A stretch of DNA of 33,270 nt from Campylobacterales bacterium. GTDB taxonomy: Bacteria; Campylobacterota; Campylobacteria; Campylobacterales; Sulfurimonadaceae. The first letter of the stretch is position 1; the number at the start of each line of letters is the position of its first letter. The stretch is taken from the NCBI GenBank assembly GCA_016938735.1, contig JAFGUB010000041.1, forward strand, positions 1 to 33,270, read 5' to 3'. The translations under genes and the position numbers were made by a program. The notes under the pieces are model-generated. The model had not been told where the DNA came from and did no database searches. It saw only the letters and a program-made list of their open reading frames with translations. Positions 1-9,077 of this stretch are shown in pieces.

Positions 1-68
1 AGCGTCTGCTGGAGCTACTAGGCAGCGGGTTTATGCGCTATTATCGGAGGGAAACGTAAAATGGAAAA

Positions 69-989
69 ATGGGGTGCGGACAGTGGGATGTATTTAGTGA
101 TTTGTGGGAGTATACTCCGGAAGAAGCCACATGGAGATCTGTCACACCAACTACTCCGTCTCCCTCTCCCCGCCAATACCACACCGCCGTTGCCAATAAT
201 GGCAAGATGTACGTTTTTGGCGGTGTTGATGCTCAGTACAACCCCACCGGCGATGCCTGGGTGTATGACCCAAGTGCCAACTCATGGGAAAAGCTCTTTG
301 AAGCTCAGGACTTTGGAGTCACCACGCAGTATTATGCCAACCGCTCCTACCAGACAGCCACACTTGATGAGCAAAGCGGCACCATCTACATCAGCGGCGG
401 CGATCTTGGCGATGGCAACGGCGCACCCGATGTGCTTGCCTATAACCCAGACACCAACACCCTCTCCCCTGCTGTCTCTTGTCCTATGGAAATGGGGCGC
501 TACGGTCATGGTTCGTTTGTGTATGACGGCAAGCTCTATCTTGCTTTCGGACGTTCCGGCAAAACCCTCAAAAATGATATCATCGAAGTTGATCTGAACA
601 ATGCTACATGTAAAACCATCTCGCCTTCAGGTGTCACACCCGATGTGCTCAAGTTTGCAACAACACTGTTGGTTGACGACAAGGTTTTCTTTATGGGGGG
701 TACAACACAGGATTTGCTGGGCGATCTGTACGGCAGCCGGAAAGTCTATATCTATCATATCTCCACTGGGTCGATGTATGAGCATTCTGAAAAGATGCCC
801 TTTATAGGGGTAGGATCAGCTGCGCTCGTTTATACTCCTATTCCCGGCATGCTTTTAGATCGCGAGAACGGAGTGGCCTACTATTACGGCAGCGAAACTG
901 AAGCAACATGGGCGTTTAAGCCTCTGGCACCAATTAACCCCTTACCCTCTCTTTCAAATCATAATAAAAGCCTAAAAAAGGTAAAATAA
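69..989 (+). CDS. Kelch-repeat beta-propeller protein, 5' end damaged
   Basis: The product (306 aa from this ATG) is made of about five kelch-type blades. Each has a hydrophobic strand ending in GG (MYVFGG, IYISGG, VFFMGG), then a D/Y/W-rich strand such as DLWEYTPEEATW or DAWVYDPSANSW. Kelch propellers are protein- or ligand-binding scaffolds; the partner cannot be told. There is no signal peptide at this start and no convincing ribosome binding site. The first blade is cut: the segment reading AIIGGK lies upstream in another frame (about 37-54) behind a TAG at 19-21, whereas its second half, FSDLWEY, is in the frame listed. The gene is therefore either a remnant or carries a frameshift near 60-80, and it probably began outside the window. 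The C-terminal tail is short and lysine-rich. The family call is fairly sure; integrity is doubtful. Confidence 0.6.
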   Translation: MGCGQWDVFSDLWEYTPEEATWRSVTPTTPSPSPRQYHTAVANNGKMYVFGGVDAQYNPTGDAWVYDPSANSWEKLFEAQDFGVTTQYYANRSYQTATLDEQSGTIYISGGDLGDGNGAPDVLAYNPDTNTLSPAVSCPMEMGRYGHGSFVYDGKLYLAFGRSGKTLKNDIIEVDLNNATCKTISPSGVTPDVLKFATTLLVDDKVFFMGGTTQDLLGDLYGSRKVYIYHISTGSMYEHSEKMPFIGVGSAALVYTPIPGMLLDRENGVAYYYGSETEATWAFKPLAPINPLPSLSNHNKSLKKVK

Positions 990-1190
990 AATAAAAACAG
1001 AGAGAAGAGAGTAGTCATGCGCGAAGGTAATGGGGACAGACAACAAAACAGCAGATCTCTCTTTTGTCTTACGCACTCGCTTTAAGATGAAGGGGACGAG
1101 GCTACTTTAAATAGACGGAAAATAAAACGGTGACGACACAACTTTTCCGTCACATATAAAGATAACCCTTCTTTTATCGACGCTTCGCAG
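990..1190. other. Intergenic stretch with inverted repeats and two GGGGAC blocks
   Basis: No gene is supported here. The sequence shows TAATGGGGACAG (about 1029-1040) and AAGGGGACGAGGCTACTTT (about 1090-1108), followed by a 9-base inverted repeat, GACGGAAAA at 1114-1122 and TTTTCCGTC at 1143-1151. An AAGAGAG/CTCTCTT pair near 1000 and 1055 could form another hairpin. The GGGGACAGG-CTACTTT wording resembles, from memory, sequences found around REP-associated (Y1/IS200-like) transposase genes in many bacteria, but no transposase is present. It could equally be terminator DNA for the two genes that converge here. Confidence 0.3.
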
Positions 1191-1299
1191 CTAATCTAAA
1201 AGTATCTTGGCTTGTTTTCCGTCAAAAACGACTTCAGGGCGACATCCCAAAGGTTGCCCTTTGGAGGTAATGGGTGTCACGATCAGGTGGGGGCGCGGA

Positions 1300-1767
1300 T
1301 CAAGCTTGAACCAGTAAACAGCCCCGCACTTTAGCGCTATGGCGCAGTATTTTGAGAATTTTTGGCGTAACGGCCAGATCCAGCGCGGTGAAGTCGTCGG
1401 GGTTTTTGATGTGCACATTGGCTCCGGCGTCGATGAGCATTTGCACCATCAGCTCCTTGCCGCTTGACGCCGCGTACATCAGTGAGGTGACGCCGTTGAC
1501 GTTGGGGGTGTCGATCTCGATGCCCGCGTCGATGAGCATTTTCACCACTTCGGGGTTCTCGCCAAAACAGGCAAGCCAGAGCGCGGTGTTGCCATCGACA
1601 TTCTTACATGTAACGTCCGCTCCAGCGTCCAGTAGGGCTTTGACGATTGCAGCGTTGCCCTCGCGGGCGGCTTTCATCAGCGCGGTGTTGCCGTAGTTGC
1701 CCTGAAGGTTGAGATTGTCCGGGGAATAGTTGTTGGCTTCAAGCCACTGCAAGACGCTTTTGTCCAT
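1300..1767 (-). CDS. Ankyrin-repeat protein, possible frameshift near the C-terminus
   Basis: The protein starting MDKSVLQWLEANN (155 aa) contains about four ankyrin repeats with the usual G-TALMKAA-GN--IVKALLDAGAD pattern, followed by a helix. It has no signal peptide, so it is probably a cytoplasmic protein-binding module. The start was chosen because GGAG sits about seven bases upstream of this ATG; the longer open frame upstream only reads through the neighbouring ATPase gene. The last residues (HSAKVRGCLLVQA) do not look like an ankyrin end. The next frame over 1191-1340 encodes a plausible tail (YWFKLDPRPHLIVTPITSKG) with normal codon use, so a one-base shift near 1340 is suspected. The gene lies 103 bases downstream of the ATPase on the same strand and carries TTACATGTAA at 1604-1613. 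Confidence 0.75.
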   Translation of the reverse strand: MDKSVLQWLEANNYSPDNLNLQGNYGNTALMKAAREGNAAIVKALLDAGADVTCKNVDGNTALWLACFGENPEVVKMLIDAGIEIDTPNVNGVTSLMYAASSGKELMVQMLIDAGANVHIKNPDDFTALDLAVTPKILKILRHSAKVRGCLLVQA

Positions 1768-1870
1768 AAATGCTCCAAATTGAGAAGATGTTGCGTTTGC
1801 GATGCAATTTATGTTCGGCGGTTTGGCTAGGGCACGCGATAGTGCGGCACTTAGGGAGCCATGTGTGAGA

Positions 1871-3064
1871 TTAGTACAAAAATCCAAAAAGCCAAAGGGG
1901 AATTTTCTTGCCATCACCGATCTCGATATCATCGGCTGCAACAAAGCCCTTTGGATTTCCTTCGAGCTGCGAAGCGGTTTTCGCACGGCCTCCGATCTCA
2001 AACACCCACGCATCGTCGATGATGAAATCGCCTTTGTCATGATAATGCACCTGATGCTGATTGCTAAGTTGAGAAACAAAAAAACTTTTACGCACCGTGC
2101 CGATATCACTTTGGGCGCACAGGACATGGAACATATTGGGGTTGTCAAGCAGCAGTTTGTCGGGCTTGTTGACCGAGCGCATACCGCTACCGCCGCGCAC
2201 TATGTGGATAAGGCTTCCCGCATCCATCCGTTCGAGGTATTTGGAGAGGGTCGGCCATGAGCTTCCGACCGCTGCGCTGAGCTTGGAGATGTTCAGTTCA
2301 TAAGGAGCGGTGCAGCAGAGCATGTACATCACTTTTTTGAGCTTATCAAGCTTGGAGGGATCGATATTGAAGATGCCGCATAGATCGACATCGATGGTAA
2401 GCGAGATGATCTCAAGCAGTTTTTGGGGGTAATCGCTCAGAGATTCTCTATAAAAAGGGTAGCAGCCGTGATCGAGATAGTTGCCAAACTGTTCCAAAGG
2501 GCGTATTTTGTTCATGATCAAAGCGGCCAGATCGTAATGATGCTCAAGGATATATGAAAAATCAAAGCGAGAAAAGCTCTCTCCTGTTTCGATTTCAATA
2601 AACTCGCGCAAAGACAATACGCCTAAATAGTGCACCACGGCACGGCGGGAGAGGTCTCCCTGGGCATGTTCGAGTCGGAGTGCTGAAGAGCCCGAAAAGA
2701 GCACCTGAAGATTAAAAACGTCATAGATCGCTTTGAGCTGTTGTGAAAAATTATTCGATTTGTGGATTTCATCGATGATCAGCAAAGCTCCGCCTCGTGC
2801 GTAAAACGCCTCGGCGACATCATACAGACCCACACCCGCCATCATGGGGTGGTCGCAGCTTATGTAGAGTATTTTCGAGGGTTCGATGCCGCAGGATTTG
2901 GCATATTGACGCAGCAAGGTGCTTTTCCCGGCACCTCTTGGCCCTTTGATCCCGATCATCTTGCTGTTGAAGTCAATGGTTGCATACAAAGAACGCCGAT
3001 AGGCCGGAACCGGATTGCTAAGAAGTTGGGCGGAGATTTTCTGAAGAGTGGGTAGATGATGCAT
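1871..3064 (-). CDS. AAA_14 / DUF4143 family ATPase
   Basis: This 397-aa protein has a P-loop ATPase domain with Walker A GPRGAGKST (residues 41-49) and Walker B LLIIDE (94-99), then a sensor-like FSGSSAL. A winged-helix stretch follows (about 235-285, ISKLSAAVGSSWPTLSKYLERM). The C-terminal part, with LLLDNPNMFHVL and FIIDDAWVFEIGGRAKT, matches the DUF4143 region of the AAA_14 family. These proteins are common and patchily distributed in bacteria and archaea; their function is mostly unknown, and some sit beside toxin-antitoxin or defence genes. The length is normal for the family. Upstream lie an AT-rich promoter region and a nested inverted repeat. The gene is transcribed away from the acetate operon. 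Family call confident, role unknown. Confidence 0.85.
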   Translation of the reverse strand: MHHLPTLQKISAQLLSNPVPAYRRSLYATIDFNSKMIGIKGPRGAGKSTLLRQYAKSCGIEPSKILYISCDHPMMAGVGLYDVAEAFYARGGALLIIDEIHKSNNFSQQLKAIYDVFNLQVLFSGSSALRLEHAQGDLSRRAVVHYLGVLSLREFIEIETGESFSRFDFSYILEHHYDLAALIMNKIRPLEQFGNYLDHGCYPFYRESLSDYPQKLLEIISLTIDVDLCGIFNIDPSKLDKLKKVMYMLCCTAPYELNISKLSAAVGSSWPTLSKYLERMDAGSLIHIVRGGSGMRSVNKPDKLLLDNPNMFHVLCAQSDIGTVRKSFFVSQLSNQHQVHYHDKGDFIIDDAWVFEIGGRAKTASQLEGNPKGFVAADDIEIGDGKKIPLWLFGFLY

Positions 3065-3097
3065 AAGTGCCTTTGTCTAAAATAAAGTTTATAGCAA

Positions 3098-3135
3098 ACT
3101 ATAGATTGGTATGAAATGTATTTTATACCTATAGT
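3098..3135. promoter_or_regulatory. Nested inverted repeat in the ATPase promoter region
   Basis: The outer arms ACTATAG (3098-3104) and CTATAGT (3129-3135) enclose inner arms GTATGAAAT (3109-3117) and ATTTTATAC (3120-3128) with one mismatch. The inner arm read on the minus strand contains GTATAAAAT, a possible -10 element about 55 bases upstream of the ATPase start. Such a layout suits an operator for a dimeric repressor, possibly autoregulation. This is inference from symmetry only. Confidence 0.35.
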
Positions 3136-3171
3136 GCTTTGTTGTCAACTGTATATTGGATCAGCCACCTG

Positions 3172-3181
3172 TTACATGTAA
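3172..3181. repeat. TTACATGTAA palindrome, intergenic copy
   Basis: This is a perfect copy of the window's iterated palindrome. It lies in the 257-base gap between the divergent ATPase and porin genes, about 140 bases upstream of the porin start. It is one of the few non-coding copies. Confidence 0.9.
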
Positions 3182-3321
3182 CCACACGAAGTACCTTATG
3201 ATACTTTTTGTAACACAAACTGCAAATTTCATTTTAAAAACGTCACTTTCTTCGATTGCTACGCTCATGCTACGTTTGGATTTTACTATGTGTCTTGAAG
3301 ACTTTCTCAAGGTAGGTATGA

Positions 3322-4656
3322 ATGAAAAAGATTGCACTTTCTGCGCTTGTGGCTCTCTCAAGCGTGGCCAGCGGAGCTGAGGATCTTAGCTCTATGTTTA
3401 GTGAAGGAAAAGCGAGCGGGCAGATCCGCTATTTCGGCGTAGACCGCGAATACCAAGGCAGCGCGGGCAACGAAACCCACCGCAATGCCAACGCCATCGG
3501 CGGTCATTTGAAGTTTGAGACGGGCGCGTTTCATGGGCTGAGCAGCGGGGTGGCGTTTTACACTTCCAACGGCATGTTTCTTAAAACCCCTCATGATGAC
3601 TACACCCAAAACGATATGACCCTACTTGGGCCAGACAACGAAAATTACAGTTTCATCGGCGAAGCTTATCTGCAATACACCAGAGGTAACACAACCTTCA
3701 AAGGCGGTCGCCAGAAGATCGACACACCGATGGCCGGAACGGACGATGCGCGTATGGTGCCCAACCTCTTTGAAGCCTATCTGCTGATCAACAAAGACCT
3801 TCCGGGCACGACGCTGATCGCCGGTCATGTGACCCGCTTTGCGCAAGGTACCTTTGGGCGTGTTTATGCCAACACGGGTCCAAGTCTGCTGGCCGTCACC
3901 TCGGGTTATTCGTATGTGGACAGCATGAACAACGTCGGTGAATTCGTCAATGCGGGCGAATACGTCGTAGGCGAAAAGACCGATGGCGTGAGCCTCCTCT
4001 CAGCCACCTATACCGGCATCGAAAACCTCAAAATCGAGCTTTGGGACTACTACGCTTATGATCTGCTCAACGCCATCTACGGCGAAGCTAATTTCTCCTG
4101 GAAGTGCCTCTTGAGCGACGCACTCAAACCTTACGCGGGTGTGCAGCTCATCAAAGAGAGCAGTATCGGCGACGAGCTGGCGGGTGAGATCGACAGCCTC
4201 TATATTGCCGGCAAATTCGGCATGAAGGTGGCAGGTTTCGATTTGAGCGTTGCCTATTCGCAAACCGGTGCCAACGACGAAGGCGACAGCCCGCTTAAAA
4301 ATGCCATCGTAACCCCATGGGGCGGTATACCGGCCTATACGCAAGGGATGGTAACACGCCACATGTTCATGGCGGGCACTTCGGCCTACAAACTTGCGGC
4401 ATCGTACAACTGGAAAGATCTGGGCACCAACCTCACCACGTCAGGCTATTACACCAGCTTTGATATGGATGAACTCAGCGGCTATGGTCTGGAGCGTACT
4501 GCTACAGAAGCAGGTTTTGACGTGATCTACAACCCTGAGTTCATCAAAAAACTGCAACTCCGCGCACGCGGCAACTTTCCGCGTGATTTTGCCGAAAGCG
4601 CGGCAGGGACGACGGGCTGGAGCGAATACCGTCTGATCGCCAATTACAACTTTTAA
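3322..4656 (+). CDS. OprD-like outer-membrane porin
   Basis: The 444-aa product starts with a signal peptide (MKKIALSALVALSSVASGA, cleavage likely before E). It continues as a chain of amphipathic beta strands with alternating aromatic residues and ends in ...YRLIANYNF, the terminal phenylalanine typical of outer-membrane beta-barrels. Motifs such as KGGRQKIDTPMAGTDDARM resemble the OprD/OprE porin group of Campylobacterota. It most likely lets small carboxylates through the outer membrane; acetate is inferred from the next genes (symporter pair and acs). The start has AAGGTAGG about six bases upstream. Nine bases separate it from the DUF4212 gene, so it is probably first in the operon. Family call confident; substrate is inference. 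Confidence 0.85.
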   Translation: MKKIALSALVALSSVASGAEDLSSMFSEGKASGQIRYFGVDREYQGSAGNETHRNANAIGGHLKFETGAFHGLSSGVAFYTSNGMFLKTPHDDYTQNDMTLLGPDNENYSFIGEAYLQYTRGNTTFKGGRQKIDTPMAGTDDARMVPNLFEAYLLINKDLPGTTLIAGHVTRFAQGTFGRVYANTGPSLLAVTSGYSYVDSMNNVGEFVNAGEYVVGEKTDGVSLLSATYTGIENLKIELWDYYAYDLLNAIYGEANFSWKCLLSDALKPYAGVQLIKESSIGDELAGEIDSLYIAGKFGMKVAGFDLSVAYSQTGANDEGDSPLKNAIVTPWGGIPAYTQGMVTRHMFMAGTSAYKLAASYNWKDLGTNLTTSGYYTSFDMDELSGYGLERTATEAGFDVIYNPEFIKKLQLRARGNFPRDFAESAAGTTGWSEYRLIANYNF

Positions 4657-4665
4657 GGAGTGTAC

Positions 4666-4980
4666 ATGAAAGAAGAAGCCATTAAAAAGATCGTCAACGA
4701 TCCTAATTTCATCACGCTGACGCGCGAGCGCAGCAAGTTTGGTTGGATACTCACCGCAGCGATGCTGGTGGTCTATTTTGCCTTTATTCTGGTCATTGCT
4801 TTTAACCCCTCCCTTTTTGGAACCCCGCTTTCAGAAGGAGCGGTGACAACCTTAGGGATTCCCGTTGGCGTGGGTGTCATTATCTTCGCCTTTGTGATCA
4901 CCGGTATCTACGTCAAGCGTGCCAACAGTGAGTTTGACGACCTTACCAAAAAAATCAAATCCAAAGCCAAGGAGTCATAA
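4666..4980 (+). CDS. DUF4212 small subunit of a sodium:solute symporter
   Basis: This is a 104-aa protein with two hydrophobic helices (about residues 28-48 and 62-85) and charged ends, the usual form of the small subunit (DUF4212, Na_symport_sm) that accompanies VC_2705-type symporters. The start was placed at ATG 4666, because AAGGAG at 4655-4660 is five bases upstream; an in-frame GTG two codons earlier overlaps that site. Its stop codon shares one base with the start of the symporter gene (TAATG), which implies translational coupling. It probably stabilises or modulates the permease in the inner membrane. Confident by length, topology and context. Confidence 0.88.
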   Translation: MKEEAIKKIVNDPNFITLTRERSKFGWILTAAMLVVYFAFILVIAFNPSLFGTPLSEGAVTTLGIPVGVGVIIFAFVITGIYVKRANSEFDDLTKKIKSKAKES

Positions 4981-6626
4981 TGCTGAGCCGTATTTTTATC
5001 TTCCTCGCACTCGCTTCGGCGATGCTCTTTGCCGCAGGTGCCATCGAAGGTGATGTGACCAAGCAGCCGCTCAATATGTCGGCCATCGTGATGTTCTTGC
5101 TCTTTGTGTCTGGAACACTGGGCATTACCTACTGGGCGGCCAAGCGCACCAAAACCGCCAAAGATTTCTACACTGCCGGCGGCGGGATTACGGGCTTTCA
5201 AAACGGTTTGGCGATTGCGGGGGACTATATGTCTGCAGCGTCGTTTTTGGGGATCTCCGGTCTTGTCTATATGAAAGGCTATGACGGTCTGATCTACTCC
5301 ATCGGCTTTTTGGTCGGTTGGCCGATCATCCTCTTTTTGGTCGCGGAGCAGCTGCGTAACCTCGGTAAATACACCTTTGCCGACGTCGCTTCGTACCGTT
5401 TGCGCCAGACGCCGATTCGTACGCTTGCGGCCTTTGGTGCGATTGCGACGGTTATTTTGTACCTGATCGCGCAGATGGTCGGTGCGGGCAAGCTGATCCA
5501 GCTGCTCTTTGGCATGGATTATCACTTTGCGGTAGTGATGGTGGGTGTGCTGATGATTATGTACGTCACCTTCGGGGGAATGCTCGCGACGACGTGGGTT
5601 CAGATCATCAAGGCAATCTTGCTGCTCTCGGGGGCCACCTTTATGGCGATCGCCGTGATGGCGCACTATGGCTTTAGCTTTGAGTCGCTCTTCCAAGCGG
5701 CGGTCGATACCAAAGGGGTTGCGATCATGAGTCCGGGCGGACTGGTGAGCGATCCGGTTTCGGCAATTTCGCTCGCGATTGCACTGATGTTCGGTACAGC
5801 GGGTCTGCCGCACATCCTGATGCGTTTCTTTACTGTGGCCGATGCTAAAGAGGCACGCAAATCGGTCTTTTATGCGACGGGCTTTATCGGATATTTCTAT
5901 ATCCTCACCTTTATCATCGGTTTTGGTGCGATTGTACTGGTGGCGACCAATCCTCAGTACCTTGACGCTTCCAAAGCGATCCTTGGCGGCAGCAACATGG
6001 CGGCGATTCACCTTAGCCACGCGGTGGGCGGCGACTTTTTCCTCGGCTTCATCTCGGCCGTAGCTTTTGCGACGATCCTTGCGGTCGTCTCAGGGCTCAC
6101 GCTTGCGGGTGCTTCGGCGATTTCGCATGACCTCTATGCGTCGGTGATCAAAAAAGGCAAGGCTGATGGCATGATGGAGATGAAGGTCTCTAAAATGGCG
6201 ACCATCGGCTTGGGGATTATTGCGATTTTCTTAGGTATTGCGTTTGAAAAACAGAATATCGCCTTTATGGTGGGACTCGCATTTGCCATCGCGGCATCGG
6301 CGAACTTCCCGATTCTCTTTCTCTCTATGTTCTGGAGCAAACTCACCACACGTGGTGCGGTGATCGGCGGCTCTTTGGGTCTGGCAACGGCAGCATTGTT
6401 GGTAATTTTGGGGCCGACCGTATGGGTCGATATCCTCGGCTACAAAGAGGCGATCTTCCCTTATAAATATCCAGCGCTCTTCTCTGTAAGCATGGCGTTT
6501 GTCGGCATCTGGTTCTTCTCGATCACCGACAGTAGCGACAACGCGGCCAAAGAAAAAGCGGCTTTTGAAGCCCAATACGTTCGCTCACAAACAGGTATCG
6601 GTGCCGAAGGTGCCGTAGACCACTAG
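4980..6626 (+). CDS. Sodium:solute symporter large subunit (acetate permease-like)
   Basis: The product is 548 aa with about 13 membrane segments and an N-terminal hydrophobic leader. It contains the solute:sodium symporter family hallmark [15 protein letters not shown] (about residues 81-95) and the [15 protein letters not shown] region also present in ActP-type acetate permeases. Together with the DUF4212 gene directly upstream, it fits the VC_2705-type large subunit. Import of acetate or a similar short carboxylate by Na+ (or H+) symport is inferred from acs in the same operon. The small-subunit gene overlaps its ATG, and the regulator gene begins 12 bases after its stop. It could instead carry another monocarboxylate; actP is not assigned as a symbol because the family is broader. 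Confidence 0.88.
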   Translation: MLSRIFIFLALASAMLFAAGAIEGDVTKQPLNMSAIVMFLLFVSGTLGITYWAAKRTKTAKDFYTAGGGITGFQNGLAIAGDYMSAASFLGISGLVYMKGYDGLIYSIGFLVGWPIILFLVAEQLRNLGKYTFADVASYRLRQTPIRTLAAFGAIATVILYLIAQMVGAGKLIQLLFGMDYHFAVVMVGVLMIMYVTFGGMLATTWVQIIKAILLLSGATFMAIAVMAHYGFSFESLFQAAVDTKGVAIMSPGGLVSDPVSAISLAIALMFGTAGLPHILMRFFTVADAKEARKSVFYATGFIGYFYILTFIIGFGAIVLVATNPQYLDASKAILGGSNMAAIHLSHAVGGDFFLGFISAVAFATILAVVSGLTLAGASAISHDLYASVIKKGKADGMMEMKVSKMATIGLGIIAIFLGIAFEKQNIAFMVGLAFAIAASANFPILFLSMFWSKLTTRGAVIGGSLGLATAALLVILGPTVWVDILGYKEAIFPYKYPALFSVSMAFVGIWFFSITDSSDNAAKEKAAFEAQYVRSQTGIGAEGAVDH

Positions 6627-6638
6627 CAAAGGAAAACG

Positions 6639-8459
6639 ATGAGCAAGCTCGATCAAAAAGAGCTAATCTCTTCTATTCACCCCTTTGATCTGCTTGGCGA
6701 TATGGAGCTAGAGCGGGTCATAGAGTCTATGGATATTGCCTACTATCCCAAAGAGACGGTGCTGATCGCCCCCTCTTTGGCAACCACGGCGATGTACATT
6801 ATCATCAAGGGTGCCGTGAGCGAGTTGATCGATGATGATCTGCACAACGTCTACGGCGAAGGTGACAGCTTTGATGCCAATGCCCTCATCTACAATGAGA
6901 CCCGCAGCCGCTTCGTGGTGCAAGAGGATCTCATCTGCTACGAACTTCCTAAAGAGATCTTTTTAAATCTTCTCCAAGATATCCCCTCGTTTCAAAACTT
7001 CTATATGCAAGACTTTGCGACCAAGCATCAGCACCTCAAAGCACGACATGCCCAGAGCGATCTGACACCATTTATGGTGGCGCGGGTGGAGGAGATCTTC
7101 TTACATGTACCCTGTGTTGTCGAGGCGAATACCACCATTTTCGATGCGCTTACCCAGATGAATACCCTCAAAGCCAAAGCTATTTTGGTACGCCGCGATG
7201 AGGGCTATGGCATCGTCACCGATACCAATCTGCGCAAAAACGTGCTGCTGGGCAGCCTGAGCACTTTGCATCCGATTGGTGATATCGCTACTTATCCCAT
7301 CATCACGATCGAAAAGCAGGATTTTCTTTTTAATGCTCTGCTGCTCTTTACCAAGCACGCCATCAAGCGGTTGGTCGTGATGGATGATGGCGTGGTTGTG
7401 GGGATTTTGGAGCAGCTTGATCTGCTGAGCCACTTTGCGTCACATTCGCATCTCATTGCCATTCAGATCGACAAGGCGCAAGGAATAGAGCAGCTAGGGC
7501 GCATCGGGCGCGATCTGTTTCATCTGATCCAGTCGCTCTCATCAAAAGGGGTGAAGGTACGCTACATCTCCAAGCTGGTGAGCGAGCTCAACGTCAAGAT
7601 GATGCAGAAGGTCTTTGAACTGAGCGTGCCCGAGCATCTGCGGACGCAGTGTGCGCTGCTAATTATGGGCAGCGAAGGCAGAGGCGAGCAGCTTTTGCGT
7701 ACCGATCAGGACAATGCGCTCATCATTGCCGATGGGTGTGAAGAAGATTTTGAGCCTTGCATGAGTGCGTTTAATGCCAAGCTTAAGGCACTTGGCTTTC
7801 CCGATTGTCCTGGCAAAGTGATGGTAACCAACCCCTACTGGCGCCGCAAAGAGAGCGAATACCGAACACTCGTCGATAGCTGGATCGATACGCTCGATGC
7901 CGAAGCCCTTCAGGCGCTCTGTATCTTTTTAGACGCCAGAGCCATTGCCGGAGATAGTGCGCTGCTCTTACATGTAAAGCAGTACCTCGCCACACGCTTT
8001 GACGGCCATACGGACAATCTGGCCCATATTGCCAAGGCGGCACTGGAGTTTGAGACCCCGATTTCGCATATTTTCGGGTTTGTCTACGGCAGTAACGAGC
8101 ACAAAAGCGAGATCGATATCAAAAAAGGGGGCATCTTCGCCATCGTACACGGCGTGCGTACCCTTGCGCTGGAGTACAAAATCGAAGAGACCAACACCGT
8201 CGAGCGGATCAAAGAGCTCAACAACCGCGGCGTTTTTGACAAAAATTTTGCCACCGAGCTGATGGAGGCGTACGACACCCTTTTAGGCGTTCGGATGCGT
8301 TATCGGCTCAAGCAGTCTAACCCCTTTGAAGGAGGCAACTACATCAACCCCAAAAAACTCGAAAAGATCGAACGCGATCTGCTCAAGGAGAGCTTTAGGG
8401 TGGTCAATACCTTCAAGAAGTTTTTGGGCTATCACTTTCATCTGAATATGGTGATGTAG
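6639..8459 (+). CDS. cNMP-binding / CBS / DUF294 nucleotidyltransferase-like regulator
   Basis: This 606-aa soluble protein has three parts. An N-terminal cyclic-nucleotide-binding-like domain (about 13-125) comes first. A CBS pair (about 155-270; VVEANTTIFDAL, TYPIITIEKQDFLFNALL) follows. A GlnD-like nucleotidyltransferase core then carries GSEGRGEQLLRTDQDNA near residue 345, with the DUF294 C-terminal helical domain after it. The GS-G and D-D pattern means the nucleotidyltransferase pocket looks intact. Such proteins are often beside acetate permease and acs genes, and a role in controlling acetate uptake or activation is inferred; the target is unknown. It is preceded by AAAGGAAA and directly abuts the exonuclease gene (stop TAG followed at once by ATG). 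Two palindrome copies (7101, 7968) lie inside, both read as Leu-His-Val. Confidence 0.88.
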   Translation: MSKLDQKELISSIHPFDLLGDMELERVIESMDIAYYPKETVLIAPSLATTAMYIIIKGAVSELIDDDLHNVYGEGDSFDANALIYNETRSRFVVQEDLICYELPKEIFLNLLQDIPSFQNFYMQDFATKHQHLKARHAQSDLTPFMVARVEEIFLHVPCVVEANTTIFDALTQMNTLKAKAILVRRDEGYGIVTDTNLRKNVLLGSLSTLHPIGDIATYPIITIEKQDFLFNALLLFTKHAIKRLVVMDDGVVVGILEQLDLLSHFASHSHLIAIQIDKAQGIEQLGRIGRDLFHLIQSLSSKGVKVRYISKLVSELNVKMMQKVFELSVPEHLRTQCALLIMGSEGRGEQLLRTDQDNALIIADGCEEDFEPCMSAFNAKLKALGFPDCPGKVMVTNPYWRRKESEYRTLVDSWIDTLDAEALQALCIFLDARAIAGDSALLLHVKQYLATRFDGHTDNLAHIAKAALEFETPISHIFGFVYGSNEHKSEIDIKKGGIFAIVHGVRTLALEYKIEETNTVERIKELNNRGVFDKNFATELMEAYDTLLGVRMRYRLKQSNPFEGGNYINPKKLEKIERDLLKESFRVVNTFKKFLGYHFHLNMVM

Positions 8460-9077
8460 ATGTTTGCACGCTGGCGCCGCAACCGCAACCGCAAAAAATT
8501 GCGCGATGAGCAGTTTGATTTTCTCTTTGGCGAGAGCGAAGCGGGGGAGTATGTGGTGTTTGATACCGAAACGACGGGGCTTGATCCTAAAAAAGACGAA
8601 ATCCTCTCCATCGGGGCGGTGCTGATTCGGGGTAACCGTATCGTCACATCGGAGACTTTTGAGTGTTTTGTGCGCCCTTCGGGTCGCATTGATGCCAAAA
8701 GCATCACCATTCACCGGATTCGTCCGTGCGATTTGCAAAGCGCCATTGATCCCCATGAGGCGATGGAGGCTTTTTTACGTTTTATCGGCCCCCGGCCTTT
8801 GGTGGGCTACTATCTTGAGTTCGACGTGGCGATGATCGAGCGCTACGTCAAACCCTGGCTGGGTATTAAGCTGCCCAACCGTCAGATCGAAGTTTCGGGC
8901 CTTTACTTCGACTACAAAACAGAGTTGATTCCGCAAGGAAACATTGATTTACGCTTCGATAAAATCATCAAAGATTTGAATATTCCCAATATGGGGCAGC
9001 ACAACGCCGTCAATGACGCGATCATGACGGCCATGGTCTTTTTAAAACTTCAAACCAAATCAAGGAGAACACAATGA
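8460..9077 (+). CDS. DnaQ-like 3'-5' exonuclease
   Basis: This 205-aa DEDDh-family exonuclease shows Exo I as [10 protein letters not shown] (D35, E37), Exo II as [10 protein letters not shown] (D122) and Exo III as [11 protein letters not shown] (H181, D186), so all catalytic residues are present. A basic N-terminal stretch ([12 protein letters not shown]) may bind nucleic acid or a partner. It is too short and divergent to name as the replicative epsilon subunit. Paired with the CBS/DUF294 protein, it forms a module that recurs near acetate genes. Its start immediately follows the upstream stop codon and its end overlaps acs by four bases (ATGA), so all three are likely coupled. The substrate is unknown. 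Confidence 0.88.
   Translation: MFARWRRNRNRKKLRDEQFDFLFGESEAGEYVVFDTETTGLDPKKDEILSIGAVLIRGNRIVTSETFECFVRPSGRIDAKSITIHRIRPCDLQSAIDPHEAMEAFLRFIGPRPLVGYYLEFDVAMIERYVKPWLGIKLPNRQIEVSGLYFDYKTELIPQGNIDLRFDKIIKDLNIPNMGQHNAVNDAIMTAMVFLKLQTKSRRTQ

Noticed and set aside
61-597. A 178-codon frame overlapping the kelch gene
   Set aside because: Rich in T, P, S and M with no kelch motifs after the first few residues; it is the out-of-frame reading of the propeller, useful only as evidence of a frameshift.
1768-2148. An upstream extension of the ankyrin gene to 282 aa
   Set aside because: It reads the ATPase coding region out of frame; the ATG at 1767 has its own ribosome site.
4908-6020. A 370-codon open frame on the minus strand across the symporter gene
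   Set aside because: It is the antisense shadow of a strongly conserved symporter; the product is a low-complexity run of R, H, D and Q without any family motif or ribosome site.
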